DNA of 22,976 nt. It comes from Thermodesulfobacterium sp. (GTDB lineage: Bacteria > Desulfobacterota > Thermodesulfobacteria > Thermodesulfobacteriales > Thermodesulfobacteriaceae). The translations under genes and the position numbers were made by a program. Every line of letters starts with the position of its first letter. Position 1 is the stretch's first letter. The stretch is from positions 1-22,976 of the forward strand of contig JAGGXL010000075.1 in NCBI GenBank assembly GCA_021163085.1, in the 5' to 3' direction. Below the pieces are notes generated by a model, which did not search any database, was not told where the DNA came from, and saw nothing but the letters and a program-made list of their open reading frames with translations. Shown one piece after another: positions 1 through 7,209 of the stretch.

Positions 1-2
1 AT

Positions 3-299
3 CCTTTAATACTTTTAAGATATGATACAGTTCCTGATAACATTAAAGAGATATCCTTGGTAGATGGAATACTTACTGCAAGAGGTGGTCAGACTTCACA
101 TGCAGCAATTGTAGCTTCAAGACTTGGTAAGGTTTGTGTAGTAGGTTGTGAAAAATTGAGTATAAATGAAATTAAAAAAGAGGCAAAGATAGATACACAT
201 ATTTTAAAATTAGGAGATTGGATTACTTTAAACGGTATGAGTGGACAGATTTTTAAAGGTAAAGTAGAAGAGTTGATTAAGGGTTTCTTTCCTGTATAA
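3..299 (+). CDS. PEP-utilising enzyme, phosphohistidine domain (3' end, PPDK-like)
   Basis: This is the 3' end of a gene cut by the window edge; the frame is open from base 3, giving 98 visible residues. Visible residues 28-34 read GGQTSHA, the swivelling phosphohistidine-domain signature of pyruvate phosphate dikinase and PEP synthase, and His33 would carry the phosphate. The preceding RYDTVPDN and DGILTARGG segments and the following GKVCVVGC segment fit the PPDK side of the family. Classical PPDK and PEP synthase continue with a PEP-binding TIM barrel of several hundred residues. Here the protein stops about 65 residues after the histidine, so it is either a PPDK-like protein ending with the mobile domain or one half of a split enzyme. 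The N-terminal ATP-binding part lies outside the window. The TTG at 57 is internal, not the start. The gene sits just upstream of gap, which would suit a gluconeogenic role; that role is inference. Confidence 0.85.
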   Translation, partial: PLILLRYDTVPDNIKEISLVDGILTARGGQTSHAAIVASRLGKVCVVGCEKLSINEIKKEAKIDTHILKLGDWITLNGMSGQIFKGKVEELIKGFFPV

Positions 300-313
300 A
301 GGAGGGACCTTTA
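297..313 (+). other. Small inverted repeat at the stop of the PEP-enzyme gene
   Basis: TAAAGG at 297-302 and CCTTTA at 308-313 pair perfectly around a five-base loop, and the stop codon lies in the left arm. The right arm is not followed by a run of T, so this is not a convincing intrinsic terminator. A Shine-Dalgarno-like GGAGGG overlaps the left arm and loop but has no start codon at a usable distance. Confidence 0.35.
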
Positions 314-325
314 AAGATAAAAAAT

Positions 326-334
326 AGGAGGTGA
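326..334 (+). promoter_or_regulatory. Strong ribosome binding site of gap
   Basis: AGGAGGTGA at 326-334 is a near-perfect anti-Shine-Dalgarno match. The AGGAGG core ends 7 bases before the ATG at 339, which fixes the GAPDH start. It is one of the strongest sites in a window where many genes have weak sites and start by coupling. Confidence 0.8.
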
Positions 335-338
335 GATT

Positions 339-1562
339 ATGAAGTTAGGTATAAATGGTTTTGGAAGAATAGGTAAGCTCACACTTTGGCATCATATAGC
401 AAGGAAATATTTTGACGAAATAGTAGTTAATGTGGGGAGAGAAGTAGGAACTTCTTTTTCTGATATAGCCAGTTACATAGAAAAAGATAGCACCTACGGA
501 TGGTTACCGGTTTATCTTTATGGACATAAAGGAAAAAGGGTTATAGAAAATCTTGACGAAAAAGAAGGAACTATATATGTGGATGGTGTGAAAGTAAAAA
601 TTTTAAGAAAAACAAGAAATCCCAAAGAAATTAACTGGAAAGAAGAAGGGGTAAGATTAGTGGTGGATTGTTCTGGTAAATTTAGAGATCCCAATGTTGA
701 TCCAGAAGATCCTAAAGGCTCTGTAAGAGGTCATCTTTTGGCAGGAGCTGAAAAGGTTATAGTTTCTGCCCCTTTTAAAATAAAGAATAAAGAAAAAGGA
801 ATTCCAGAGGATGCAATAACTGTAGTTTATGGGATTAACGAAGAAATGTATCAACCTAACCGACACAGTATAATTTCTTCTGCTTCCTGCACAACCACTT
901 GTCTGGCTTTTATGGTTAAACCTTTACTGGACTATTTCGGTCCGGATAGAATACTTTCTGCTTCTATGGTTACGGTGCATGCCGTTACAAGTTCTCAGGT
1001 AGTTCTGGATAGACTTCCTAAGGAGGGTAAAAAAGATTTGAGAAGAATGAGAAGCGTTTTTAACAATATTATTTTGACTACTACAGGTGCAGCTGAAGCT
1101 TTAGGGCTTGTTATACCAGAAATGCAGAAAATTGGATTCATGGCTGAAAGTGTAAGAGTGCCTTTAAATACAGGGAGTCTTATTATTCTTACAGTAAATA
1201 TTCAAGACGAAAGTATAGAAAATCATATAAATAGAGATATGATTAACAAAATTTACGAAGAGGCAGCAAATACAAAATATAAAAATTTTCTTATTTTTTC
1301 TATGGAACAAAATGTATCATCAGATATTATAGGTTATCCAAGAGCTGCAGCTATTATTGAAGGGACAGAAACTCACACTCGAACAGCTTTAGCTAAAGTA
1401 GATGTTTGTAAAGCTCTTTCTGAAATAGGTAAAACCGTTTGTACACATGTAGAAATTCCTATTACTCAGATTGTAGTATATGGATGGTATGATAACGAAT
1501 TGGGTTCCTATACTAATTTAATGGGTGATTTAACTGTATTTATTGCTGAAAAGATGATATAG
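339..1562 (+). CDS. gap: Glyceraldehyde-3-phosphate dehydrogenase, long form
   Basis: Catalyses the reversible oxidative phosphorylation of glyceraldehyde 3-phosphate to 1,3-bisphosphoglycerate in central carbon metabolism. The Rossmann fingerprint INGFGRIG is at residues 5-12. The active site SASCTTT spans 181-187 with catalytic Cys184, His214 lies in VTVHAVTSS, RVPLNTGS follows, and the C-terminal signature WYDNELGSY is present. At 407 residues it is clearly longer than the roughly 335 of classical GapA. The extra length lies mainly in the N-terminal half (about residues 35-105) and resembles the long GAPDH group. The segment after the second strand reads VNVGREVG and lacks the usual Asp associated with NAD preference, so the cofactor cannot be assigned; that point is inference. 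The start is set by AGGAGGTGA. nusB begins 3 bases downstream, so the genes are probably co-transcribed. Confidence 0.95.
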   Translation: MKLGINGFGRIGKLTLWHHIARKYFDEIVVNVGREVGTSFSDIASYIEKDSTYGWLPVYLYGHKGKRVIENLDEKEGTIYVDGVKVKILRKTRNPKEINWKEEGVRLVVDCSGKFRDPNVDPEDPKGSVRGHLLAGAEKVIVSAPFKIKNKEKGIPEDAITVVYGINEEMYQPNRHSIISSASCTTTCLAFMVKPLLDYFGPDRILSASMVTVHAVTSSQVVLDRLPKEGKKDLRRMRSVFNNIILTTTGAAEALGLVIPEMQKIGFMAESVRVPLNTGSLIILTVNIQDESIENHINRDMINKIYEEAANTKYKNFLIFSMEQNVSSDIIGYPRAAAIIEGTETHTRTALAKVDVCKALSEIGKTVCTHVEIPITQIVVYGWYDNELGSYTNLMGDLTVFIAEKMI

Positions 1563-1565
1563 TCT

Positions 1566-1991
1566 ATGAAGAGAAGAAAAGGAAGAGAGATAGCTCTACA
1601 GATTCTTTATCAGAAAGAAGCAGCTCAAATTCCTATTAGCGAAGCTATTGGGAATTACAAAAAGTATTTCAATGTAAAAGATTCTGAGATATTTAAATTT
1701 GGAGAAGAATTAGCTATTGGTGTGGCAGAAAATATAAATTTTATAGATAGTATAATAAAAAAATATACCCCCACTTGGCCTTTAGAAAGACAAAACCTCA
1801 CAGATAAAAATATTCTCAGGCTTGCAATTTATGAGATGTTTTTCAGACCAGATATACCAGAAGTTGTTTCTATAAATGAAGCTATAGAGTTGGCTAAACG
1901 TTATGGAACTGATGACTCCCCAGCTTTTATAAATGGAGTTTTGGACAGTATTTACAAAAAAGAAATAAAAGGTAAACTTACTCAGATTTGA
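1566..1991 (+). CDS. nusB: Transcription antitermination factor NusB
   Basis: NusB binds boxA RNA together with NusE (ribosomal protein S10) and promotes antitermination on rRNA operons. The 141-residue length is normal for this all-helical protein. Family marks are RRKGREIALQILYQ near the N-terminus and, near the C-terminus, SINEAIELAKRYG followed by SPAFINGVLDSI. The ATG lies 3 bases after the gap stop with no good Shine-Dalgarno sequence, so translation is probably coupled to gap. cmk follows 4 bases later. The placement between a glycolytic gene and a nucleotide kinase indicates a general growth operon rather than a dedicated transcription locus. Confidence 0.96.
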   Translation: MKRRKGREIALQILYQKEAAQIPISEAIGNYKKYFNVKDSEIFKFGEELAIGVAENINFIDSIIKKYTPTWPLERQNLTDKNILRLAIYEMFFRPDIPEVVSINEAIELAKRYGTDDSPAFINGVLDSIYKKEIKGKLTQI

Positions 1992-1995
1992 AGGG

Positions 1996-2703
1996 ATGAG
2001 AGAAATCAATATCATTACTATAGATGGTCCTGCTTCTTCTGGAAAGACAACTGTTGCAAGAATGCTTGCTCAAAAATTGAGTATCCCTTTGTTAGAATCA
2101 GGAAGTTTATATAGATTAGTAACATATTTTTTAGTAAATTCAGGGGAACCGCTTAATAGTTATTTAGAAGATAAGCAGGCTCTGCTTCAGTTTTTGAGAG
2201 AGGTTTTTAAAGAAACAAAAATAGAAATTACACCTTCAGGAACCTCCATTTATTGGAATGGAAAACTTATAAAAGAAGAGCTCAGAAGTAAAGAAGTAGA
2301 AGATACAGTTTCTCAAGTTTCTGCAATAAAAGAGGTTAGGGAATTTTTAACCGAATTTATGAGAAGTATTGGAGAAAAAAATAAATTAATTGCAGAAGGA
2401 AGAGACATGGGAAGTATAGTTTTCCCATATTCAGATGTAAAAATTTTTTTAACTGCTGATGAAAAGATAAGAGCAGAAAGAAGATTTAAAGAAAAGGCAG
2501 AAAAAGAGAAAATTGATAAAAAATCTTTATACAAGGAGGTTTGGGACAATATAAAATTTAGAGATAAACTTGATAGTCAAAGGAAAGTTGCCCCTTTAAC
2601 TATTCCCGATGGAGCTTATATTATAGATACTTCATCCTTAATTTCTGAAGAGGTTATGAATGAGATTTTGAAAATAATAGAAAGCAAAAACAGGGAAAAA
2701 TGA
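1996..2703 (+). CDS. cmk: (d)CMP kinase
   Basis: Phosphorylates CMP and dCMP with ATP, feeding CTP and dCTP pools. The P-loop GPASSGKT spans residues 11-18. LLESGSLYR at 32-40 matches the CMP-binding LDTGAMYR/DSGALYR motif, with Ser35 and Arg40 in the substrate-contacting places. GRDMGSIVFP at 135-144 supplies the Arg-Asp pair, and ADEKIRAERR begins the lid region. The 235 residues are normal for bacterial Cmk. The usual Asp before the Ser/Thr-Gly of the CMP motif is Glu34 here, a mild substitution. A GAAGGG ribosome site lies just before the ATG. The TGA stop overlaps the next ATG as ATGA, so the HNH gene is translationally coupled. Confidence 0.95.
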   Translation: MREINIITIDGPASSGKTTVARMLAQKLSIPLLESGSLYRLVTYFLVNSGEPLNSYLEDKQALLQFLREVFKETKIEITPSGTSIYWNGKLIKEELRSKEVEDTVSQVSAIKEVREFLTEFMRSIGEKNKLIAEGRDMGSIVFPYSDVKIFLTADEKIRAERRFKEKAEKEKIDKKSLYKEVWDNIKFRDKLDSQRKVAPLTIPDGAYIIDTSSLISEEVMNEILKIIESKNREK

Positions 2704-3005
2704 AGAAAAAGGAACTTTTAACTCTGGAAGAATTTATAAAAAGAGAAAAAGCAAAAGCAAGAAAACTCAGAAAAACCAGATGGTGGAGACGTCAACTGGA
2801 AAGAGGTATATGTTACTACTGTGGTAAAAAAGTAAAACCCGAAGAACTTACCATGGATCACAAAATTCCTCTTTCTCGTGGAGGGACTTCAGATAGAATT
2901 AATATAGTTCCAGCCTGTAAAGAGTGTAATAACAGAAAGAAGTATTTGCTTCCCTGGGAATGGGAAGAATTTTTGAAAAACTTAAAAAGGGAAAAGGAAA
3001 GTTAA
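2700..3005 (+). CDS. Small HNH endonuclease
   Basis: A 101-residue protein with a complete HNH (beta-beta-alpha metal) nuclease core. Zinc-knuckle pairs are Cys38/Cys41 and Cys73/Cys76, the catalytic motif is MDHKIPLSRGG with Asp53-His54, Asn68 is in place, and the ACKECNNRK end carries the last conserved positions. The first 35 residues are very basic (RKLRKTRWWRRQ) and probably bind nucleic acid. No second domain is present. It overlaps cmk by four bases and ends four bases before glmS, so it belongs to the operon and is not an inserted element. From memory, similar small HNH proteins are common in anaerobic thermophiles and Desulfobacterota, apart from any restriction system. The substrate and role are unknown. 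RNA processing or repair is possible, but nothing in the sequence decides this. Confidence 0.88.
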   Translation: MKKKELLTLEEFIKREKAKARKLRKTRWWRRQLERGICYYCGKKVKPEELTMDHKIPLSRGGTSDRINIVPACKECNNRKKYLLPWEWEEFLKNLKREKES

Positions 3006-3009
3006 GGTT

Positions 3010-4854
3010 ATGTGTGGGATAATAGGATACATAGGTGAAAAACAGGTTTTGCCTGTTCTTTTAGAAGGTTTGAGAAGACTTGAATATAGAGGGTATGATT
3101 CTGCTGGCGTGGTTTTTTTGGAAGATGGGAAAATAAATGTAATAAAAGTAAAGGGCAGGGTATTTAATTTAGAAGAAAAAATTTTCAGTGATGTTCCCCA
3201 AAAACCTGAAAGTCCTGGACTTGGTCATACCAGATGGGCTACCCATGGAGAACCTTCAGATGAAAATGCTCATCCCCATTTAGATTGTAAAGGCAATCTT
3301 GCTATTGTGCACAATGGAATTATTGAAAATTACTATGAGTTAAAAAATGAACTTTTAAAAAAGGGACACCAATTTAAATCAGCAACTGATACAGAAGTTA
3401 TAGCTCATTTAATAGAGGATTATGTAAACGAGGGATTGGATTTAAAATCGGCTTTTTTTTCTGCTTTAAAAAGATTAAAAGGAGCTTATGCAATAGCTTT
3501 TATTTCAAATGAAAATCCTGATTTTATAATGGTTGCAAGGAATCAGAGTCCGATAGTTATAGGGATAGGAGAAAAAGAAAATTTTATGGCTTCAGATATA
3601 CCAGCTTTACTACCATTTACCAAGAATGTTATATTTTTAGACGATGGTGAGGTAGGCATATTGTATAAAGACAGAGTTGAGATTTTTGATTTAGAAGGAA
3701 AGGAAATAAAAAGAGAACCTGTGGTTATTTCTTGGGATATTGCTTCAGCAGAAAAAGGCGGTTTTGCCCATTTCATGTTAAAAGAAATTTATGATCAACC
3801 AGAAGCTGTAAAACACACACTCTTAGGGAAAATAGATCTTGATAAACAAGAGATAGATTTTTCCAAGGAGGGACTTAATAAAGAGTTTTTTGAAAATATA
3901 GAAAAAATTTTTATAGTTGCCTGTGGAACATCTTATCACGCAGGTTTAGTTGCTAAATACATAATAGAAAGGAATTTAAAAATTCCTGTTGAGGTAGATC
4001 TTGCTTCTGAATTTCGTTATAGAGCTCCTATAGTAAATTCAAAAACCTTATTTATAGCTATTTCTCAATCAGGAGAAACAGCTGACACTCTGGCAGGTTT
4101 AAAACTGGCTAAACAATTAGGTGCAAAGATTTTATCAATTTGTAATGTTCTGGGAAGCACCATTGCCAGGGAAAGTGATGTTGTCCTTTATACTCAAGCT
4201 GGCCCAGAAATCAGTGTTGCCTCTACAAAAGCATTTGTAACTCAGGTATTGATTTTTATACTTCTTTCCTTCTATCTAAAGAGGCTGTTTTATAATGAAA
4301 ATGAGAGTGAAGAGAAGATTAAGGCTTTAATAAAGCTTCCAAATATACTTAAAAAGTTTACAGAAGAGATACATCCAAAAGTAAAAAAATTGGCAGAAAA
4401 GTGGCACCATATAGGCAACTATCTTTACTTGGGAAGAGACATTTTATATCCCTTAGCACTTGAAGGAGCATTAAAGCTTAAGGAGATATCTTATATTCAT
4501 GCAGAAGGTTATGCAGCTGGAGAAATGAAGCACGGTCCCATAGCTTTAATAGAAGAAAAATTCCCCACGGTAATTCTTTCAGCTAAAGAAACAGGTATAA
4601 TTTATGAGAAAACACTTTTCAATGCTGAAGAAATAAAATCGAGAAGAGGTCCTATTATAGCTTTTGTTTCGGAAAACTCTGAAGAATTTAAAAAGATTGC
4701 TGAAGACTTTGTAGAAATTCCCTTGACCTTTTATGAGCTTTTACCTATATTTTATGTAATCCCTTTACAACTTTTTGCTTACGAGATGGCAGTTTTGAGG
4801 GGCTGTGATGTAGATAAACCACGCAATCTTGCAAAGAGCGTAACTGTAGAATAG
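3010..4854 (+). CDS. glmS: Glutamine-fructose-6-phosphate aminotransferase (isomerising)
   Basis: Makes glucosamine 6-phosphate from fructose 6-phosphate and glutamine, the first step to UDP-GlcNAc. It begins MCGIIGYIG, so removal of Met exposes the N-terminal catalytic Cys of the class II glutaminase domain; this firmly fixes the start. GHTRWATHGEPS and NLAIVHNGIIENY are further glutaminase motifs. Two SIS sugar-isomerase domains follow (IVACGTSYHAG; SQSGETADTL; SVASTKAF; then YLGRDILYPLALEGALKLKE and EGYAAGEMKHGP). The C-terminus DKPRNLAKSVTVE carries the conserved active-site Lys609. The 614-residue length is standard. No glmS ribozyme can fit upstream, since the gap to the HNH gene is four bases. 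glmM, the next step, lies on the other strand at 13784-15139. Confidence 0.98.
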   Translation: MCGIIGYIGEKQVLPVLLEGLRRLEYRGYDSAGVVFLEDGKINVIKVKGRVFNLEEKIFSDVPQKPESPGLGHTRWATHGEPSDENAHPHLDCKGNLAIVHNGIIENYYELKNELLKKGHQFKSATDTEVIAHLIEDYVNEGLDLKSAFFSALKRLKGAYAIAFISNENPDFIMVARNQSPIVIGIGEKENFMASDIPALLPFTKNVIFLDDGEVGILYKDRVEIFDLEGKEIKREPVVISWDIASAEKGGFAHFMLKEIYDQPEAVKHTLLGKIDLDKQEIDFSKEGLNKEFFENIEKIFIVACGTSYHAGLVAKYIIERNLKIPVEVDLASEFRYRAPIVNSKTLFIAISQSGETADTLAGLKLAKQLGAKILSICNVLGSTIARESDVVLYTQAGPEISVASTKAFVTQVLIFILLSFYLKRLFYNENESEEKIKALIKLPNILKKFTEEIHPKVKKLAEKWHHIGNYLYLGRDILYPLALEGALKLKEISYIHAEGYAAGEMKHGPIALIEEKFPTVILSAKETGIIYEKTLFNAEEIKSRRGPIIAFVSENSEEFKKIAEDFVEIPLTFYELLPIFYVIPLQLFAYEMAVLRGCDVDKPRNLAKSVTVE

Positions 4855-4866
4855 GAGGGTAGCATT

Positions 4867-5070
4867 ATGGAATGTAAAAGAGAGTCAAATTTAAAAAGAT
4901 GTAATTGTACTTATGAACCCTGTTCAAAAAAAGGCATCTGTTGCGAGTGTTTGCAATATCATTTGAAAATGAGACAGCTACCAGCTTGTTGTTTTCCTCC
5001 TGAATACGAGAAAACATATGATAGAAGTTTTGAGCTTTTTGCCAAATTGGTTCAGCAAGGCAAGATATAA
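4867..5070 (+). CDS. Small cysteine-rich protein, DUF6485-like
   Basis: A 67-residue soluble protein with nine cysteines (residues 3, 12, 14, 19, 25, 26, 28, 41 and 42) followed by FPPEYEKTYDRSFELFAKL, a conserved-looking helical tail. The layout, MECK at the start, then CNCTYEPC, GICCECL and the YDRS tail, matches what I remember of the DUF6485 family of small proteins from strict anaerobes. Function is unknown; the spacing suggests zinc or iron-sulfur binding. The start is well supported by AGGAGGG at 4853-4859, which overlaps the glmS stop. The rsfS ATG follows its stop immediately, so the three genes are probably co-transcribed. The reverse-strand reading frame over the same bases has no family resemblance and was ignored. 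Confidence 0.85.
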   Translation: MECKRESNLKRCNCTYEPCSKKGICCECLQYHLKMRQLPACCFPPEYEKTYDRSFELFAKLVQQGKI

Positions 5071-5442
5071 ATGATAAGCGAGATTTTAGCAAAAGAGATT
5101 GTAAGTCTTTTAGAATCTAAAAAGGCAGAAGATATAGTTCTAATAGATGTTAGAAAAAAGGTAGATTATGCAGATTTTTTTATTATTTGCAGTGCCCATT
5201 CTACAAAACACACTCAGGGACTTTGTGAATTTATCAGTCTTGAATTAGAAAAACTGGAGATTAAACCTATTGGTATAGAAGGATTGGAACTGGGGCAGTG
5301 GATTGTAATGGATTATGAAACAGTAATAGTCCATATATTTTATGAACCGGTTAGAAAAGTTTATGTTCTTGAAGAACTTTGGGAAGATTTTCCTCCTGTA
5401 AGGAGGCAGAAGAATTCTCAAAATTCTGTTTCTCAAGAATAG
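5071..5442 (+). CDS. rsfS: Ribosomal silencing factor RsfS
   Basis: RsfS binds ribosomal protein L14 on the 50S subunit and blocks joining to 30S, lowering translation in poor conditions. The 123 residues carry the family core: KKAEDIVLIDVRK, DYADFFIICSAHSTKH, IEGLELGQWIVMDY, VIVHIFYEPVRKVYVLEELW. The conserved core ends near the LEELWEDFP segment; the last dozen residues are a variable tail. The ATG abuts the stop of the preceding gene, with AAGG about ten bases upstream. The last 30 codons overlap the end of hflX, read on the other strand (5351-5442). The usual neighbours nadD and obg are absent here. Confidence 0.95.
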   Translation: MISEILAKEIVSLLESKKAEDIVLIDVRKKVDYADFFIICSAHSTKHTQGLCEFISLELEKLEIKPIGIEGLELGQWIVMDYETVIVHIFYEPVRKVYVLEELWEDFPPVRRQKNSQNSVSQE

Positions 5443-7126
5443 ATAGTTTTTCTTCTATAGCTTCTATAAGCATATCTAAATTAGACCCCTCTTTAGCAGA
5501 AATAGGGATAGCATCGTATTTTGAAATTAAATTTTTTAACCATTGAGGAGAAAAATTTTCTTTCTTCTCAAGAAGGTCTATTTTATTGAATACTATAATT
5601 TTTGGCAAATAAATAAGTTCCATCTCTTCAAGAATATTCTCTACAGTTTCTATCTGATTTTCAAAATCAGAATGGGAAATGTCTACTACATGTAAAAGAA
5701 TATCTGCAGAATAGAGTTCTTCTAATGTGGCTTTAAAAGCTCTTTTAAGATCTTCAGGAAGATCTCTTATAAATCCTACTGTATCCGTGAGAAGAAACAC
5801 TTTACCATTTTTTGTTCTTATTAATTTTGTAACTGGATCCAAGGTTGCAAACAATTTGTTTTCAGCGAGATATCTGGTTTTTGCTAACATATTAAGTAAA
5901 GTGGTTTTCCCCACATTGGTGTAGCCAATGAGAGAAACTACTTTAAAGTCGAGCTTTTTTCTTCTTTTTCTTCTCAGTTCTCTCTCCTGTGAAATTTTTT
6001 TTAATTCTTTTTCTAATTTTGCAATTTTATCCTTTATTCTTCTTCTATCTATTTCTAATTTTGTTTCCCCTGGTCCTCTTCCTCCTATTCCTCCTGTTAA
6101 ACGGGAAAAGGCATCATCTTTTGCTCTTAGACGAGGCAAACTATATCTGAGCTGTGCAATTTCTACTTGAATTTTTCCTTCCCTTGAAGAAGCTCTTTGA
6201 GCAAATATATCAAGGATTAGCTGGGTTCTATCTATAACTCTTAAATCTGTAACTTCGGTTAGAGCTCTTACCTGAGAAGGAGTAAGTTCTCTATCAAATA
6301 TAAGCAAATTAGCCCTGTTTCTCATAGCAGTAATCATAACTTCTACAAGTTTACCTTTTCCTATAACATATCTTGGATCAGGAGAGCTTCTTTTTTGAAT
6401 AATTTTTCCTACTACATTAACTCCTGCAGTTCTTGCAAGTTCTTCGAGTTCTTCTATTTTTTCCTCTAAAAATAAGCTCTTAGGTTCTTTGACAAAGATA
6501 AGAAGCGCACGATCTTTGTTTTCGTCGATTTCCTTGAGAGGTTTAATTCTTTCCAATTCATCTTCTAAGTTTTCAACAAGTTCTAAGAAGTTTTCTTTCA
6601 GTTCCCATACATAACATGGTTTTAAAAAGTAAAAAAATTTTTCCTCTTCCTCAGAAATAGTACCGCTGAAAAATTCTGGATCAGGTAATATGTGTGCAAT
6701 ATGTATTTTACCAGGCTCTCCATCTTTCTTAACTTCCAGAGCACCAATCAGGTCCAATCTTAAAAAGGCTAAATCAAGAAGATCGTCCTGATCAAGCCCT
6801 GAATTTTTAGTCTTGTTGTTATTGTTGACAAGATGGGTATGAATAAGCCTTAAACCTTTTAATCTTGCTATATGATCACGATAACCTCTAAGCTCAGGAA
6901 TTTCTATCCTGTTAAAGGTACCCACTATTACATAGTCAATCTCACCTTTTCTATTTATTAAAATTCCAATCTGACGATTAAGTTCAGCTGAAATTTGAGC
7001 AATCTCTTTAGCTAATTCATGAGTGATAATGGATGCAGGTGGGATCTTTCGTCTATAAAGACGTTCTAATCTTCTGATTTCACTTGGCTTTAATCCTGCT
7101 ATATTGCCAAAAACAGTATAACTCAT
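5351..7126 (-). CDS. hflX: GTPase HflX with N-terminal extension
   Basis: HflX is a GTPase that binds the 50S E site and can split 70S ribosomes, for example after heat stress. The 591 residues exceed the roughly 430 of E. coli HflX because of an extra N-terminal region (about 1-200). The HflX core follows: the substrate domain with SSPDPRYVIGKGK and FDRELTPSQ, then SRLTGGIGGRGPGETKLE, a basic helical linker, and the G domain with G1 GYTNVGKTT (401-409), G3 DTVG (448-451) and G4 NKID (514-517). The last ~30 residues form a tail antisense to rsfS. The ATG is preceded by AGGAGG with only three bases between, an unusually tight spacing, but an in-frame TAA directly upstream excludes an earlier start. 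It lies 83 bases downstream of the methyltransferase gene. Confidence 0.95.
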   Translation of the reverse strand: MSYTVFGNIAGLKPSEIRRLERLYRRKIPPASIITHELAKEIAQISAELNRQIGILINRKGEIDYVIVGTFNRIEIPELRGYRDHIARLKGLRLIHTHLVNNNNKTKNSGLDQDDLLDLAFLRLDLIGALEVKKDGEPGKIHIAHILPDPEFFSGTISEEEEKFFYFLKPCYVWELKENFLELVENLEDELERIKPLKEIDENKDRALLIFVKEPKSLFLEEKIEELEELARTAGVNVVGKIIQKRSSPDPRYVIGKGKLVEVMITAMRNRANLLIFDRELTPSQVRALTEVTDLRVIDRTQLILDIFAQRASSREGKIQVEIAQLRYSLPRLRAKDDAFSRLTGGIGGRGPGETKLEIDRRRIKDKIAKLEKELKKISQERELRRKRRKKLDFKVVSLIGYTNVGKTTLLNMLAKTRYLAENKLFATLDPVTKLIRTKNGKVFLLTDTVGFIRDLPEDLKRAFKATLEELYSADILLHVVDISHSDFENQIETVENILEEMELIYLPKIIVFNKIDLLEKKENFSPQWLKNLISKYDAIPISAKEGSNLDMLIEAIEEKLSILEKQNFENSSASLQEENLPKVLQEHKLF

Positions 7127-7157
7127 TTACCTCCTAAATTTTTGTTCTTTTAGAAAT

Positions 7158-7185
7158 AATATAAGGAAATATTTATTTATTGCAA
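7158..7185 (-). promoter_or_regulatory. Possible sigma-70 type promoter of hflX
   Basis: Read on the - strand, TTGCAA (7185-7180) is followed after 16 bases by TATATT (7163-7158), or after 18 bases by TATTAT. This lies in the gap before hflX and would give a leader of about 20-25 bases. The -35 match is only four of six, and such motifs arise easily in AT-rich DNA, so this is tentative. Confidence 0.3.
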
Positions 7186-7209
7186 GGGGAGTATTATGAG
7201 AGGTGTTCC

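Noticed and set aside
2700..3005. HNH gene as part of a restriction, homing or retron system
   Set aside because: No methyltransferase, intron boundary or reverse transcriptase nearby, and it is coupled into a housekeeping operon.
3006..3009. glmS ribozyme or other leader RNA before glmS
   Set aside because: Only four bases separate the HNH stop and the glmS start, and the upstream sequence is coding; no ribozyme core fits.
4865..5092. Reverse-strand open frame over the cysteine-rich gene
   Set aside because: No family resemblance, and the + strand frame has a strong ribosome site and conserved-looking cysteine pattern.
7164..7207. Inverted repeat AAGGAA/TTCCTT after the methyltransferase gene as a terminator
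   Set aside because: The loop is about 37 bases, the stem is short and AT-rich, and no T-run follows.
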